A DNA stretch of 64,000 nt from Gluconacetobacter tumulisoli. GTDB taxonomy: Bacteria; Pseudomonadota; Alphaproteobacteria; Acetobacterales; Acetobacteraceae. The DNA lies in the NCBI RefSeq assembly GCF_014174155.1, contig NZ_JABEQM010000001.1, forward strand, positions 62,001 to 126,000, written 5' to 3'. The notes beneath the pieces are model-generated. The model did no database searches. It had not been told where the DNA came from and saw only the letters and a program-made list of their open reading frames with translations. This document shows positions 29,974 through 39,109 of this stretch, piece after piece (the first letter of the stretch is position 1; every line of letters begins with the position of its first letter). Both the position numbers and the translations under genes were made by a program.

Positions 29974-31269
29974 ATGCTGGCTGATCCGCGATCCCACGGC
30001 CTGTGGGAATGCACCGCGCCCGCCGCTCCGGCCTCGACGGCGCTGTCCGGACAGGTCACGACACGGGTGGCCATCGTGGGCGCGGGGTATACCGGCCTGT
30101 CCGCCGCCCTGAATCTGGCATCTGCGGGAATCGAGGCGGTGGTGCTGGACGGCGCCGAGATCGGCTTCGGGGGATCGGGGCGCAATGTCGGCCTGGTCAA
30201 CGCCGGCATGTGGGTCATGCCCGACGACCTGCCGGGCACGCTGGGCCAGCCTCATGGCGAACGGCTGCTGTCCCTGCTGGGCAACGCGCCGGCCGAGGTC
30301 TTCGACCTGATCGACCGGCATGCCATCGCGTGCGAGGCCGAACGGGCCGGCACCCTGCATTGCGCCGACGATGAAAAGGGGACGCGCGAACTGCGCGAAC
30401 GCGCCCGGCAATGGCAGGCGCGCGGCGTGGCCGTGCGCCTGCTGGATTCGGCGGAAACGCGCACCATGACCGGCAGCGTGGCCTATCGCGCCGCCATGCT
30501 GGACCCGCGCGCGGGGACGATCCAGCCCCTGGCCTATGCGCGCGGGCTGGCGTCGGCGGCCATTGCGGCGGGGGCGCGGATCTTCACGCGTTCGCCCGTC
30601 ACCGGCTGCATGCAGTCCGGCGCGCGCTACCAGCTGGATCTTCCGGGCGGGCAGGTGCTGGCGGACCAGGTCATCGTGGCGTCAAATGCCTACGGCACCG
30701 GCCCATGGACCGCTCTGGCACAGGAATTGATGCCGCTGCCTTACTTCAACTGCGCGACGCCGCCACTGCCCGAGTCCGTGCGGCAGACCATCCTGCCCGG
30801 ACGGCAGGGGGCCTGGGACACGCGCCGCATCCTGAGGTCGTTCCGCATGGACCATGCCGGGCGGCTGGTGTTCGGCAGTGTCGGCGCGCTGTCCGGCGCG
30901 GGGTTGAGCGTGCACCGGGAATGGGCGCGGCGTTCGGTGGCGCGGATGTTCCCGCAGGTCGGGCCGGTGCGGTTCGAAACCGAATGGTTCGGCACCATCG
31001 GAATGACCGCCGACAATCTGCCCCGCTTTCATCGCCTGGCGCCGGGAATCGTCGCGATCTGCGGCTATAACGGGCGGGGTATCGCGCCGGGTACCGTGTT
31101 CGGCCGCGTGCTGGCCGACGTGGTGCGCGGCGTCACCGACGATGCGTCCCTGCCGTTGCCGGTCGCGGATATCCGCCCGCCGGGGTTTCGCCGGGCGCGG
31201 CAGATCTTCTATGAAGCCGGTGCCTGCCTTGCCCATGCGGCGGGGGAGCGGGTGAAGACCCGAGGCTGA
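29974..31269 (+). CDS. amaA: L-pipecolate oxidase-like FAD oxidoreductase
   Basis: 431 residues of the DAO family. It resembles Pseudomonas AmaA: an N-terminal LWE motif, the FAD-binding Rossmann stretch RVAIVGAGYTGLSAALNL, then FGGSGRNVGLVNAG and a C-terminal ICGYNGRGIAPGTVFGR. AmaA oxidises L-pipecolate to piperideine-6-carboxylate, which opens to 2-aminoadipate semialdehyde. The next gene encodes the matching dehydrogenase, which supports this over the related gamma-glutamylputrescine oxidases. Confidence 0.8.
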   Translation: MLADPRSHGLWECTAPAAPASTALSGQVTTRVAIVGAGYTGLSAALNLASAGIEAVVLDGAEIGFGGSGRNVGLVNAGMWVMPDDLPGTLGQPHGERLLSLLGNAPAEVFDLIDRHAIACEAERAGTLHCADDEKGTRELRERARQWQARGVAVRLLDSAETRTMTGSVAYRAAMLDPRAGTIQPLAYARGLASAAIAAGARIFTRSPVTGCMQSGARYQLDLPGGQVLADQVIVASNAYGTGPWTALAQELMPLPYFNCATPPLPESVRQTILPGRQGAWDTRRILRSFRMDHAGRLVFGSVGALSGAGLSVHREWARRSVARMFPQVGPVRFETEWFGTIGMTADNLPRFHRLAPGIVAICGYNGRGIAPGTVFGRVLADVVRGVTDDASLPLPVADIRPPGFRRARQIFYEAGACLAHAAGERVKTRG

Positions 31270-31328
31270 CCCGTTTTCCCCAACTTTCCCCCAATTCTTC
31301 GTACGATCATGTTCTGACAGGATATCCG

Positions 31329-32855
31329 ATGCGCGACCTTTCCGCCGAAACCCGATCCCTTCTGGCCTCGCTCGATGTTCCGGCCGACGCGCTGGCCGGC
31401 GACATGTCCGTCCGCTCCCCGGTGGACGGGCGCGACATCGCGCGGGTGCGTGCCGCGACGCCGCAGGAGGCGCAGGATGGCATCGCGGCGGCCCGTGCCG
31501 CCTTCCTGGCCTGGCGGCTGGTGCCCGCGCCGCGCCGGGGCGAACTGGTGCGCCTGCTGGGCGAGGAATTGCGCGCCGGCAAGGAGGCCCTGGGCCGCCT
31601 GGTGTCGATCGAGGTCGGCAAGTCCCCGTCCGAAGGGCTGGGCGAGGTCCAGGAGATGATCGACATCTGCGACTTCGCCGTCGGCCTGTCGCGCCAGCTG
31701 CACGGCCTGACCATCATGACCGAACGGCCCGAGCACCGCATGATGGAGACGTGGCACCCGCTGGGCGTGACGGGTGTGATCTCGGCCTTCAATTTCCCGG
31801 TCGCGGTGTGGTCGTGGAACGCGGCGCTGGCGCTGGTCTGCGGCAATTCGGTCGTCTGGAAGCCGTCCGAGAAGACGCCGCTGACCGCCCTGGCCTGCGC
31901 GGCCATCTTCCGCCGGGCCGCCGACCGCTTCGCGGCGTCGGGCAGCGCCGTGCCCGACGGGCTGCTGGTCCTGCTGAACGGCGGGCGCGAGATCGGCGAG
32001 ATCCTGGTCGATCATCCGGACGTGCCGCTGGTATCGGCCACGGGATCGACGGCGATGGGCCGCGCGGTCGGCCAGCGCCTGGCCGACCGCTTCGCCCGCG
32101 CCATCCTGGAACTGGGCGGCAACAACGCCGCCATCGTGACGCCGTCGGCGGACCTGGAACTGACCCTGCGCGGCGTCGCCTTCGCCGCCATGGGCACGGC
32201 GGGACAGCGCTGCACCACGCTGCGTCGCCTGTTCGTGCATGACAGCGTCTATGACGGTTTCGTCGCGCGCCTGAAGTCGGCGTACGAATCGGTCACGGTC
32301 GGCAGCCCGCTGGACGAGGGCAATCTGGTCGGCCCGCTGATCGATGCGGCGTCGATGGACCGCATGCAGCAGGCGCTGGACGCGGCACGCGCCCTGGGCG
32401 GCGTCGTGACCGGCGGCAATCGCGAAAAGGCCGAGGATTTCCCCGATGCGTTCTATGCCCGGCCGGCCCTGGTCGAAATGGCCGAACAGGCAGGCCCCGT
32501 CCTGGACGAGACGTTCGCGCCGATCCTGTACGTCATGAAATACACCGACCTGGACCAGGCGATCGCCGCACAGAACGCGGTGCCGCAGGGCCTGTCTTCG
32601 GCGGTCTTCACCACCGACCTGCGGCAGGCGGAACGCTTCCTGTCGGCGGCCGGGTCCGATTGCGGCATCGCCAACGTCAATATCGGCACGTCGGGGGCCG
32701 AGATCGGCGGTGCGTTCGGTGGCGAGAAGGAAACCGGCGGTGGCCGCGAATCCGGTTCGGATGCGTGGAAGGGCTATATGCGCCGGGCGACCAACACGAT
32801 CAATTACGGCTCTACCCTGCCGCTGGCGCAGGGTGTGTCCTTCGATATCGTGTAA
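31329..32855 (+). CDS. amaB: 2-Aminoadipate-6-semialdehyde dehydrogenase (ALDH7 type)
   Basis: 508 residues. The catalytic Glu is in LELGGNNAAIV and the catalytic Cys in GTAGQRCTTLRRLFV, as in the ALDH7/antiquitin group. It should oxidise 2-aminoadipate semialdehyde to 2-aminoadipate with NAD. The gene follows amaA by 59 bp. The pair matches the Pseudomonas putida AmaA/AmaB route for D-lysine and pipecolate. Confidence 0.87.
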   Translation: MRDLSAETRSLLASLDVPADALAGDMSVRSPVDGRDIARVRAATPQEAQDGIAAARAAFLAWRLVPAPRRGELVRLLGEELRAGKEALGRLVSIEVGKSPSEGLGEVQEMIDICDFAVGLSRQLHGLTIMTERPEHRMMETWHPLGVTGVISAFNFPVAVWSWNAALALVCGNSVVWKPSEKTPLTALACAAIFRRAADRFAASGSAVPDGLLVLLNGGREIGEILVDHPDVPLVSATGSTAMGRAVGQRLADRFARAILELGGNNAAIVTPSADLELTLRGVAFAAMGTAGQRCTTLRRLFVHDSVYDGFVARLKSAYESVTVGSPLDEGNLVGPLIDAASMDRMQQALDAARALGGVVTGGNREKAEDFPDAFYARPALVEMAEQAGPVLDETFAPILYVMKYTDLDQAIAAQNAVPQGLSSAVFTTDLRQAERFLSAAGSDCGIANVNIGTSGAEIGGAFGGEKETGGGRESGSDAWKGYMRRATNTINYGSTLPLAQGVSFDIV

Positions 32856-32888
32856 GGCCGGTTCGCGTTAATGGCGGAATCCCTCCAA

Positions 32889-32912
32889 GCCTGTCCGAAA
32901 ACGGGGACAGGC
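32889..32912 (+). other. Stem-loop after amaB
   Basis: GCCTGTCC-GAAAACGG-GGACAGGC, an 8-bp stem 33 bp after the amaB stop. No T-tract follows, so it may be a factor-assisted or weak terminator. Confidence 0.4.
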
Positions 32913-33048
32913 GCGCGGGGGCGGCCTTCGGGGCCGTGTCCGGCGTGGGTTTTCCAGCACCGAAGCGGGGCGGCCTGATGAACCGGCTGCTCCGGGGCAT
33001 AGAGAACGCGCGTCGGATTGCCCCGGCGCGCATGTGCAACAGGCTGTC

Positions 33049-33145
33049 AGGGCTCTGCCCTGAAACCCGCCAGAGGCCATCGGCCTTTGGAAACCACTCT
33101 GTTTTATCCATGATCGGGGTCCCGGCCCCGTCCCTGATCGGATCG
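33049..33145 (+). repeat. Composite intergenic repeat, family B copy 1
   Basis: Contains the module CTGCCCTGAAACCCGCC, then CCAGAGGCC/GGCCTTTGG as a hairpin, then TGGAAACC, and ends in a GGGGTCC-rich dyad. The same module occurs at 47063-47170, and related parts at 38031-38120 and 58390-58445. It fills most of the 301-bp gap between amaB and the reductase gene. Confidence 0.6.
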
Positions 33146-33156
33146 GGACATTTGTC

Positions 33157-34062
33157 ATGAACATGTACGATGCAACGGCGACGGCCCGCCTTCTGCCCTA
33201 TGCCGCCCTGGTCGAGGCGCTGGAAGCCGCGATGGCGGACTATCGCGACGGCGCCATCCTGTGCCCGGAACGGCAGGTGATGCAGGCGCCGTCGGGCGCT
33301 GGCGTGCTACTGTCCATGCCTTGCGCCGGGCCAGACCTGCTGTGCCACAAGCTGGTCACCGTCTATTCCGGCAACCCCGCCCAGGGCCTGCCGGCCATCC
33401 ACGGGCAGGTGACGTGCGGCGACGCGCGGACCGGGCGGTTGCTGTTCACCCTGGACGGCCCGGTGACGACCGGTCGCCGGACGGCGGCGGTGACGCTGGT
33501 GGGAATACGCCGGTTGCTGCCCCATGCCCCGCGCCGCATCCTGGTCATCGGCACGGGGGCGCAGGCCGATGCCCATGTCCAGGCGCTGGCCGACACCTGG
33601 CCCCAGGCGGCGGTGTTCGTGCAGGGGCGTTCGGTCGCGCGCGAACGCGCGGTCGCGGGACGGACCGGCCTGCCGGTCGGCCTCGTATCCGCGGGGGACG
33701 ATCCGGGCGACGTGGATGTCGTGATCCTGGTCACGACGTCGCATGTGCCGCTCTATGACCTGCCGCCCCGGCCCGGCCGCCTGATCGTCGGCGTCGGGGC
33801 CTTCCGTCCCGACATGGTGGAAATCGGCGCCACCACCATTGGCGGCAGTGTCCTGTATGTCGACGATCCGGTAGGCGCGCCGGTCGAGGCCGGGGATTAC
33901 ATCCAGGCCGGCGTCGCGTGGGGGCAGGTCCACCCCCTGGTCGAGGCGGTCGACGGCCCTCCGCCGCCGGCCGATCGGCCGGTGGTGTTCAAGAGCGTCG
34001 GCTGCGCCGCCTGGGACCTGGCCGCCTGCCGCGTGGCCCTGCGACAGATGGGGCAGGCCTGA
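33157..34062 (+). CDS. Ketimine reductase, ornithine cyclodeaminase/mu-crystallin family
   Basis: 301 residues. The family features are the NAD(P)-binding GTGAQADAH stretch (about 128) and the N-terminal substrate part with LLCHKLVTVYSGNP. The closest described role is reduction of delta-1-piperideine-2-carboxylate and delta-1-pyrroline-2-carboxylate to L-pipecolate or L-proline. Beside amaA and amaB it completes a route from D-lysine via L-pipecolate to 2-aminoadipate. The first enzyme, which deaminates D-lysine, is not in the window. Confidence 0.8.
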   Translation: MNMYDATATARLLPYAALVEALEAAMADYRDGAILCPERQVMQAPSGAGVLLSMPCAGPDLLCHKLVTVYSGNPAQGLPAIHGQVTCGDARTGRLLFTLDGPVTTGRRTAAVTLVGIRRLLPHAPRRILVIGTGAQADAHVQALADTWPQAAVFVQGRSVARERAVAGRTGLPVGLVSAGDDPGDVDVVILVTTSHVPLYDLPPRPGRLIVGVGAFRPDMVEIGATTIGGSVLYVDDPVGAPVEAGDYIQAGVAWGQVHPLVEAVDGPPPPADRPVVFKSVGCAAWDLAACRVALRQMGQA

Positions 34063-34958
34063 GAGGCCGGTGTAAAATTCGCCCTGCCGGCGATCCGACG
34101 CGCGCGTCCTGTCGCCGCGCTCGCGGAATCCGGACCGGCCTTGCGCTGCTGTGCCTGGCCCTGGTCCCCGATCGTGCGTGGGCGCAGACGGCATGCGCGG
34201 ATTTCGGCGCCGGCGGCGTCCTGCCGACGCTCGTGCGGCCGGCGCTGGCGGTGCGGACGCACCTGCTGTGCAATCGGGCCTATGCCGTGCTGGCGTCGGG
34301 CGTGTCGCGCGGTCCGCTGTGGTCGGCCGAACATCTGACGGCGGCCGCGGTCGTGGCGGCCGGGGCCCTGCCGCGTACGGGCACTTTCGCCGCCGACCCG
34401 CGCCTGCCGCCATCCGATCGGGCGGAAATCGACGATTTTCGCCGTTCGGGCTACGATCGCGGCCATATGGCGCCGTCGGGCGACATGGCCGACGACGCGG
34501 CGCAGCAGGAGAGCTTCCTGCTGTCCAACATCGTACCGCAGGCCGGTGACCTGAACCGCGGCATCTGGGCCGGGATCGAGGAGGCGGTGCGGAACCTGGC
34601 CCGGCGGGACGGCGATCTGTACGTCGTCACCGGCCCGGCCTTTCATGCGCGCGACCTGTCGCGCATCGGCGGCCATGTGCTGGTGCCGACCTCGACCTGG
34701 AAGGCGGTCTATGATCCGGCGCGGAACGGGGCCGGGGTCTATGTCTGCCGCAATCGCGCGGTACGCCCGACCTGCAACGAGGTGACGGTCGACACGCTGA
34801 TCCGCGTGGTCGGGATCGATCCGTTTCCCGCGCTGCCGGATGCGGTGAAGACGGCACGCTTCGACCTGCCGCATCCCGATGCCGGCCCGGCGGATCGCAG
34901 GACGCGGCAGCAGATGCGCGAGATCGAGCGCCTGTGGCGCAGATGGCTGAAGGGGTAG
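34059..34958 (+). CDS. DNA/RNA non-specific endonuclease, secreted type, start unclear
   Basis: About 299 residues as drawn. A signal-like segment (GLALLCLALVPDRAWAQ) precedes a NucA/Serratia-type nuclease domain with DRGHMAPSGDM (catalytic His) and the metal-binding Asn region LSNIVPQAGDLNRGIW. It should cut nucleic acids outside the cytoplasm. There is no ATG, GTG or TTG in frame between the end of the preceding gene and the signal peptide; the nearest one upstream (GTG 33918) is deep inside that gene. I place the left edge at a CTG overlapping the preceding stop as a marker only. The gene may be poorly expressed or 5'-damaged. Confidence 0.7.
   Translation: MRGRCKIRPAGDPTRASCRRARGIRTGLALLCLALVPDRAWAQTACADFGAGGVLPTLVRPALAVRTHLLCNRAYAVLASGVSRGPLWSAEHLTAAAVVAAGALPRTGTFAADPRLPPSDRAEIDDFRRSGYDRGHMAPSGDMADDAAQQESFLLSNIVPQAGDLNRGIWAGIEEAVRNLARRDGDLYVVTGPAFHARDLSRIGGHVLVPTSTWKAVYDPARNGAGVYVCRNRAVRPTCNEVTVDTLIRVVGIDPFPALPDAVKTARFDLPHPDAGPADRRTRQQMREIERLWRRWLKG
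34086..34130 (+). repeat. Short intergenic repeat, family A copy 2
   Basis: The 14-mer GGCGATCCGACGCG at 34089-34102 with flanks alignable to the copy at 45566. It occupies the region just upstream of the nuclease signal peptide, where a start codon and ribosome site would be expected. Confidence 0.6.
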
Positions 34959-34963
34959 GGAAC

Positions 34964-35221
34964 ATGACGCGACGCCTGGTGCCATTCGCCGACGACACGA
35001 TGTCGGAAACGATCGACGGCATGACGATCGAAAACGGGCGTGACGCCATCGCGTTCTACGGCCGGACCGACCTGACGCGCGACCGGCCGGGGCTGGACCG
35101 CGCGCGGCGCCTGCTGGCGATGCTGCATGACGTGGTCATCGCGCTGGAGGCCGACCCTGCGCTGCCGGATGCCGTGCCCGGCCCGAAGCCGCCGGACCGG
35201 GTGCGCAATCCCTTCGGCTGA
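34964..35221 (+). CDS. Hypothetical protein, 85 residues
   Basis: Starts MTRRLVPFADDTMSETIDG, 5 bp after the nuclease gene. The sequence is balanced, with a helical segment LDRARRLLAMLHDVVIALEAD and a Pro-rich tail. The composition and the start context with GGGAAC look genuine. I recognise no domain. It may be a small cytosolic protein conserved among acetic acid bacteria. Confidence 0.6.
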   Translation: MTRRLVPFADDTMSETIDGMTIENGRDAIAFYGRTDLTRDRPGLDRARRLLAMLHDVVIALEADPALPDAVPGPKPPDRVRNPFG

Positions 35222-35405
35222 GGTTGCCGCAAGGATGGCCTGATCCCCGGGGAAACCGTTCTTGCTCGTCACGATTATGAATTTGCGCGGCGTCGGTTGC
35301 CTGCGCATCTGTTGCGCGGACGGATCGGGTCGTGGAACATGGCGCCGCGCCGGCGCGCTTCGCCTGCCCGGACCGGTCCGGCGGCCACCAGAGGGGACGG
35401 GACGG

Positions 35406-36842
35406 ATGGGTCTGACGACAGAGGGCGCGGCGACAGGCGGGATCGAGACGGGAACGATCTACAGCATTCCGCACGCCCACCGGCACGGCCGGTCGCGCGA
35501 CCTGTTCACCGTCTGGTTCGGGTCGAACATGATGATGCTGACGATCGTCACCGGCGCGCTGGCGACGACCGTCTTTCATCTGTCGCCGGTGGTGGGCCTG
35601 CTGTCCGTCGTGGCGGGCAACCTGGTCGGTGCCGTCTTCATGGCGCTGCATGCGGCGCAGGGGCCCGGCCTGGGCGTGCCGCAGATGGTGCAGACGCGCG
35701 GCCAGTTCGGATCGCTGGGCGCCGTGCCGGTCACCGTGCTGATGGTGGTGATGTACGTGGGCTTCGCCGCGTCGAACCTGGTGCTGGGGGGCGAGGGACT
35801 GCAGAGCATGACCCCGGGCCTGGGGCGCATGCCGGGCATCCTGATCATCGCTGCGCTGGTCGTGCCGCCCGTCATCTGGGGATACCGCCTGATCCATGCC
35901 GCGACCCGGCTGATGACGGTGCTGTGCGGCGGCGCGGTGCTGCTGTCGCTGCTGTGGGTGGGCGTGCGGGCCGGCGGGACGGTCGCCTGGATGTCGGGCG
36001 GCGCGTCCGTCACCGGCGTCCTGGGCGCGTTCTCGGTCTCGGCCCTGTGGCAGATCGCCTATGCGCCGTATGTCTCGGATTATTCGCGCTACATGCCGGC
36101 GGACGAACGCGGGATGCGCATGGCGTTCCATGCCACCTACTGGGGGACGGTGCTGGGGTCGGTCCTGCCGATGGCGCTGGGGGTGGTGCTGGGCGGGCTG
36201 GCCCATGGCGGGCCCGTGGTGGCGACGATGTCGGGCCTGCTCGGCCCCGTGGCGACGCCGGTCATGGTGATCCTGTCGGTGGGCATCGCGGTGACCGATG
36301 CGATGAACGTGTATTGCGGCACGCTGTCGTCGCTGACGGTGCTCCAGACCTTCTGGCCGCATGCCCGCTTCGGGCTGGGCTGGCGCCTGGCCATGGCCGT
36401 CGTCCTGATGGTCGCCGCCTTGCTGATGGCGTTGTTCTTCGCCGGCAGCTTCATGGAAAGCTATACCGAATTCCTGAACCTGCTGATGGCGGTGCTGGTG
36501 CCGTGGACCGCGATCAACCTGGTGGATTACTACCTCGTCCGCCATGGCGCCTATGACGTGGACTCGTTCTTCCATGCGGACGGGGGCATCTACGGCTACG
36601 TCAACGGCCCGGCGCTGATCTGCTACGTGGTCGGGATCGCCGTGCAGGTGCCGTTCCTGTCGAACGGGCTCTATACCGGTCCGCTGGCGCGGGCGATGGG
36701 CGGGGTCGACCTGTCCTGGCTGGTGGGGCTGGCGGTGACGGCGCCGCTCTATCTCTGGATGGCCGTGCGCGCCGGCCTGACCGATGTATCGGGCACCATG
36801 CCCGATGGCGGCGCGCGCATCGCGGCGGGGAACGGGCTATGA
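35406..36842 (+). CDS. NCS1-family nucleobase/allantoin-type permease
   Basis: 478 residues from the ATG at 35406. About 12 hydrophobic segments are visible and the early region LFTVWFGSNMMMLTIVTGALA is typical of NCS1 transporters of the cytosine permease group. It should import a nucleobase, allantoin or related heterocycle by cation symport. Its stop overlaps the start of the following amidohydrolase by 4 nt, which suggests the transported compound is processed by that enzyme. Confidence 0.85.
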   Translation: MGLTTEGAATGGIETGTIYSIPHAHRHGRSRDLFTVWFGSNMMMLTIVTGALATTVFHLSPVVGLLSVVAGNLVGAVFMALHAAQGPGLGVPQMVQTRGQFGSLGAVPVTVLMVVMYVGFAASNLVLGGEGLQSMTPGLGRMPGILIIAALVVPPVIWGYRLIHAATRLMTVLCGGAVLLSLLWVGVRAGGTVAWMSGGASVTGVLGAFSVSALWQIAYAPYVSDYSRYMPADERGMRMAFHATYWGTVLGSVLPMALGVVLGGLAHGGPVVATMSGLLGPVATPVMVILSVGIAVTDAMNVYCGTLSSLTVLQTFWPHARFGLGWRLAMAVVLMVAALLMALFFAGSFMESYTEFLNLLMAVLVPWTAINLVDYYLVRHGAYDVDSFFHADGGIYGYVNGPALICYVVGIAVQVPFLSNGLYTGPLARAMGGVDLSWLVGLAVTAPLYLWMAVRAGLTDVSGTMPDGGARIAAGNGL

Positions 36843-37996
36843 ACCGGACCGTGGATTTCCTGGCCCGTCTCGTGGCCTTCCCCACGATCAGCCGGCAGAC
36901 CAACCTGCCGCTGCTGGACTGGGTCGAGGGCGAACTGGCGGGGACCGGCGCGCGCATCCGCCGCCTGCCGGGCGACGCGCCGGGACGGGGCAGCCTGCTG
37001 GCCACCATCGGTCCCGACCGCGACGACGGGATCGTGCTGTCGGCGCACAGCGACGTGGTTCCGGTGGCGGGGCAGGACTGGACGTCCGACCCGTTCGAAC
37101 TGACCGAACGCGACGGCCGGCTGTACGGACGCGGCAGCAGCGACATGAAGGGCTTCCTGGCCTGCATGCTGACGGCGGCGCATGAGGCCGCGCGGCGTCC
37201 GGCGCTGGCGCGCCCGCTGCATCTGGCCGTGTCGTATGACGAGGAAATCGGCTGCGTCGGCGTGCGATCGCTGCTGCGGCAGTTGCGCGATGACGGGTTC
37301 CGGGCCGGGGGCTGTGTGGTGGGCGAACCGACCGACCTGCAGGTCGCCGTGGGGCACAAGGGCAAGGTCGCGGCGACGATCACCTGCACCGGGCGGGCCG
37401 CCCATTCGGCCAATCCCTATCTGGGCCGGAACGCGATCCTGATGGCGGCCGACATGGTGCGCGCGATCGAGGCCCTGCAACATGACCTGGAACGCGATGG
37501 CGCGCGTGCCGACGGCTATGCCGTGCCCTTCGGCACCGTGCAGGTCGGCATCATCCAGGGCGGCACCGCGCTGAACATCGTGCCGGACCGCTGCACGGTC
37601 GCGTTCGAAATGCGGCTGCTGCCGGGCGACGACCCTGCGCCTTATCTGGAACGGCTGCGTCAGGCCGCCGCCCGCATCGTGGGCGAGCGTGCCCCGGCCT
37701 CCGGCACCGGCGGCGAAATCGCGATCACGGTGGACAACGCCTATCCGGGGCTGGTGCCGGATACCGGGTCCGATATCTGTGCGCTGGGCCTGGCGGCAGC
37801 GGGACGGAACGAGGTCGTCAGCGTCGATTTCGGGACCGAGGCCGGGTTGTTCCAGGAACAGCTCGGCCTGCCCTGCATTATCTGCGGCCCCGGCTCGATC
37901 GACCGGGCGCACAAGCCGGACGAATATGTGACCCGCGCCGAACTGGCGGAGGGGGACCGCTTCCTGGCGCGGGTGATCGACGCGCTGGTGGGGTGA
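36839..37996 (+). CDS. M20-family deacylase, acetylornithine deacetylase (ArgE)-like
   Basis: 385 residues. The zinc ligands lie in LSAHSDVVPV, GRGSSDMKG and YDEEIGCVG, with the dimerisation-domain His in AAHSANPYLGRNAI. It matches the ArgE subgroup. The window also encodes ArgJ, which makes ArgE unnecessary for arginine synthesis, so a catabolic N-acyl or N-carbamoyl amino acid hydrolase coupled to the permease is more likely. It overlaps the permease gene by ATGA. Confidence 0.83.
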   Translation: MNRTVDFLARLVAFPTISRQTNLPLLDWVEGELAGTGARIRRLPGDAPGRGSLLATIGPDRDDGIVLSAHSDVVPVAGQDWTSDPFELTERDGRLYGRGSSDMKGFLACMLTAAHEAARRPALARPLHLAVSYDEEIGCVGVRSLLRQLRDDGFRAGGCVVGEPTDLQVAVGHKGKVAATITCTGRAAHSANPYLGRNAILMAADMVRAIEALQHDLERDGARADGYAVPFGTVQVGIIQGGTALNIVPDRCTVAFEMRLLPGDDPAPYLERLRQAAARIVGERAPASGTGGEIAITVDNAYPGLVPDTGSDICALGLAAAGRNEVVSVDFGTEAGLFQEQLGLPCIICGPGSIDRAHKPDEYVTRAELAEGDRFLARVIDALVG

Positions 37997-38030
37997 TCCC
38001 GCTTCGGGATGCTGCTCCATGGATAGATCG

Positions 38031-38120
38031 GGCTCCGCCCGAACCCGGCAAGGACCTCGGCCCATGCATCCCGTTCGTTTTATGAAGTCCTGGGTTTCCA
38101 AAGGGCGGCGCCCTTGCCGT
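38031..38120 (-). repeat. Composite intergenic repeat, family B copy 2
   Basis: Read on the minus strand it carries CCCTTTGGAAACC and then an AACGAACGGG ... GGCCGAGGTCCTTGCC stretch that aligns with the second half of the copy at 47063-47170. It separates the deacylase gene from the LysR gene. Confidence 0.6.
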
Positions 38121-38132
38121 CGCCGCTTGGCA

Positions 38133-39050
38133 TCAATCCGTGCCGGGCAGCGGGCGGTTGGCCAGGATCTCGCCGCACAGCGACAGGAAGGCGGCCGTGC
38201 GGGGCGTGCGGCGCAGGCCGGCGATCCGCGCGGTGCCGTATTTCAGTTCGCGGTGCGTGCCCTTCAGCGCCAGGTAGGACAAGGGCCGTCCGTCCAGCGC
38301 CGCGCGATTGCGCGGACGGGCGTTGGCCAGACTGAATCCCACGCCCCGGGCCACGAGGCTGCGGACCACGTCGATGCTCTGGAACCGTCCGGCGACCTGC
38401 GGGGTCAGGCCCGCCTGGCTGAACAGCATCAGGAAATAGTCGCGCGACAGCGGCAGGTCCAGCAGCAGGAACGGATCGGACGCCAGTTCCGCCAGGGTCA
38501 CCGTCCGCCGCTTGGCCAGCCGGTGGCTGGCCGACACGAAGGCGAAGGGCGGCAGGGTGGCCAGCGGTTCGAATTCCAGGTCGGGGGGAATGTTCAGGTC
38601 ATAGGCCAGGAAAGCGGCGATTTCCCCGTTGCGCAGTTTCTCGATCAGTTCGCCATGATGGCCGGCCACGACCTTCAGCCGCGCGCCGGGATGGCGGGCC
38701 TCGAAGGTCTGGATCAGGTCCGGCACCACCAGCGGATACAGCGTGGTCATGCATCCGACCTCCAGCAGGCCGTCGATCCGCTCGGCGATCGTTGCGCCTG
38801 CGGCATCCAGGTCCTGCGCCTGCTGCAGCAGGACCCGGGCCTCGCGCAGGAAGATCTGGCCCTCGGCGGTCAGGGACAGGCCCAGCGCATGGTGACGGAT
38901 GAAGAGCGGGATCTGGAACACGTCCTCCAGATGCGCGATGGCGGCCGAGATCGAGGGTTGCGAAATATGCACCAGCCGCGACGCCGTCGTGATCGACCCG
39001 CTTTCCGCCGCCGCCACGAAATATTCGATCTGCTTCAGGGTAAATCGCAT
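38133..39050 (-). CDS. LysR family transcriptional regulator
   Basis: 305 residues. The N-terminal winged helix-turn-helix is LKQIEYFVAAAESGSITTASRL followed by ISQPSISAAIAHLE. The C-terminal effector domain is complete, for example GCMTTLYPLVVPDLIQTF. The target is unknown. It converges with the NCS1 permease and deacylase genes, which makes them possible targets, though LysR regulators more often lie divergent from their targets. Confidence 0.92.
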   Translation of the reverse strand: MRFTLKQIEYFVAAAESGSITTASRLVHISQPSISAAIAHLEDVFQIPLFIRHHALGLSLTAEGQIFLREARVLLQQAQDLDAAGATIAERIDGLLEVGCMTTLYPLVVPDLIQTFEARHPGARLKVVAGHHGELIEKLRNGEIAAFLAYDLNIPPDLEFEPLATLPPFAFVSASHRLAKRRTVTLAELASDPFLLLDLPLSRDYFLMLFSQAGLTPQVAGRFQSIDVVRSLVARGVGFSLANARPRNRAALDGRPLSYLALKGTHRELKYGTARIAGLRRTPRTAAFLSLCGEILANRPLPGTD

Positions 39051-39109
39051 GGCGGCCTCCGTCCGGGCCCATCTTTCCCGCCGGGGGCCGGGTTGGCAAA
39101 TCCCGCGGG

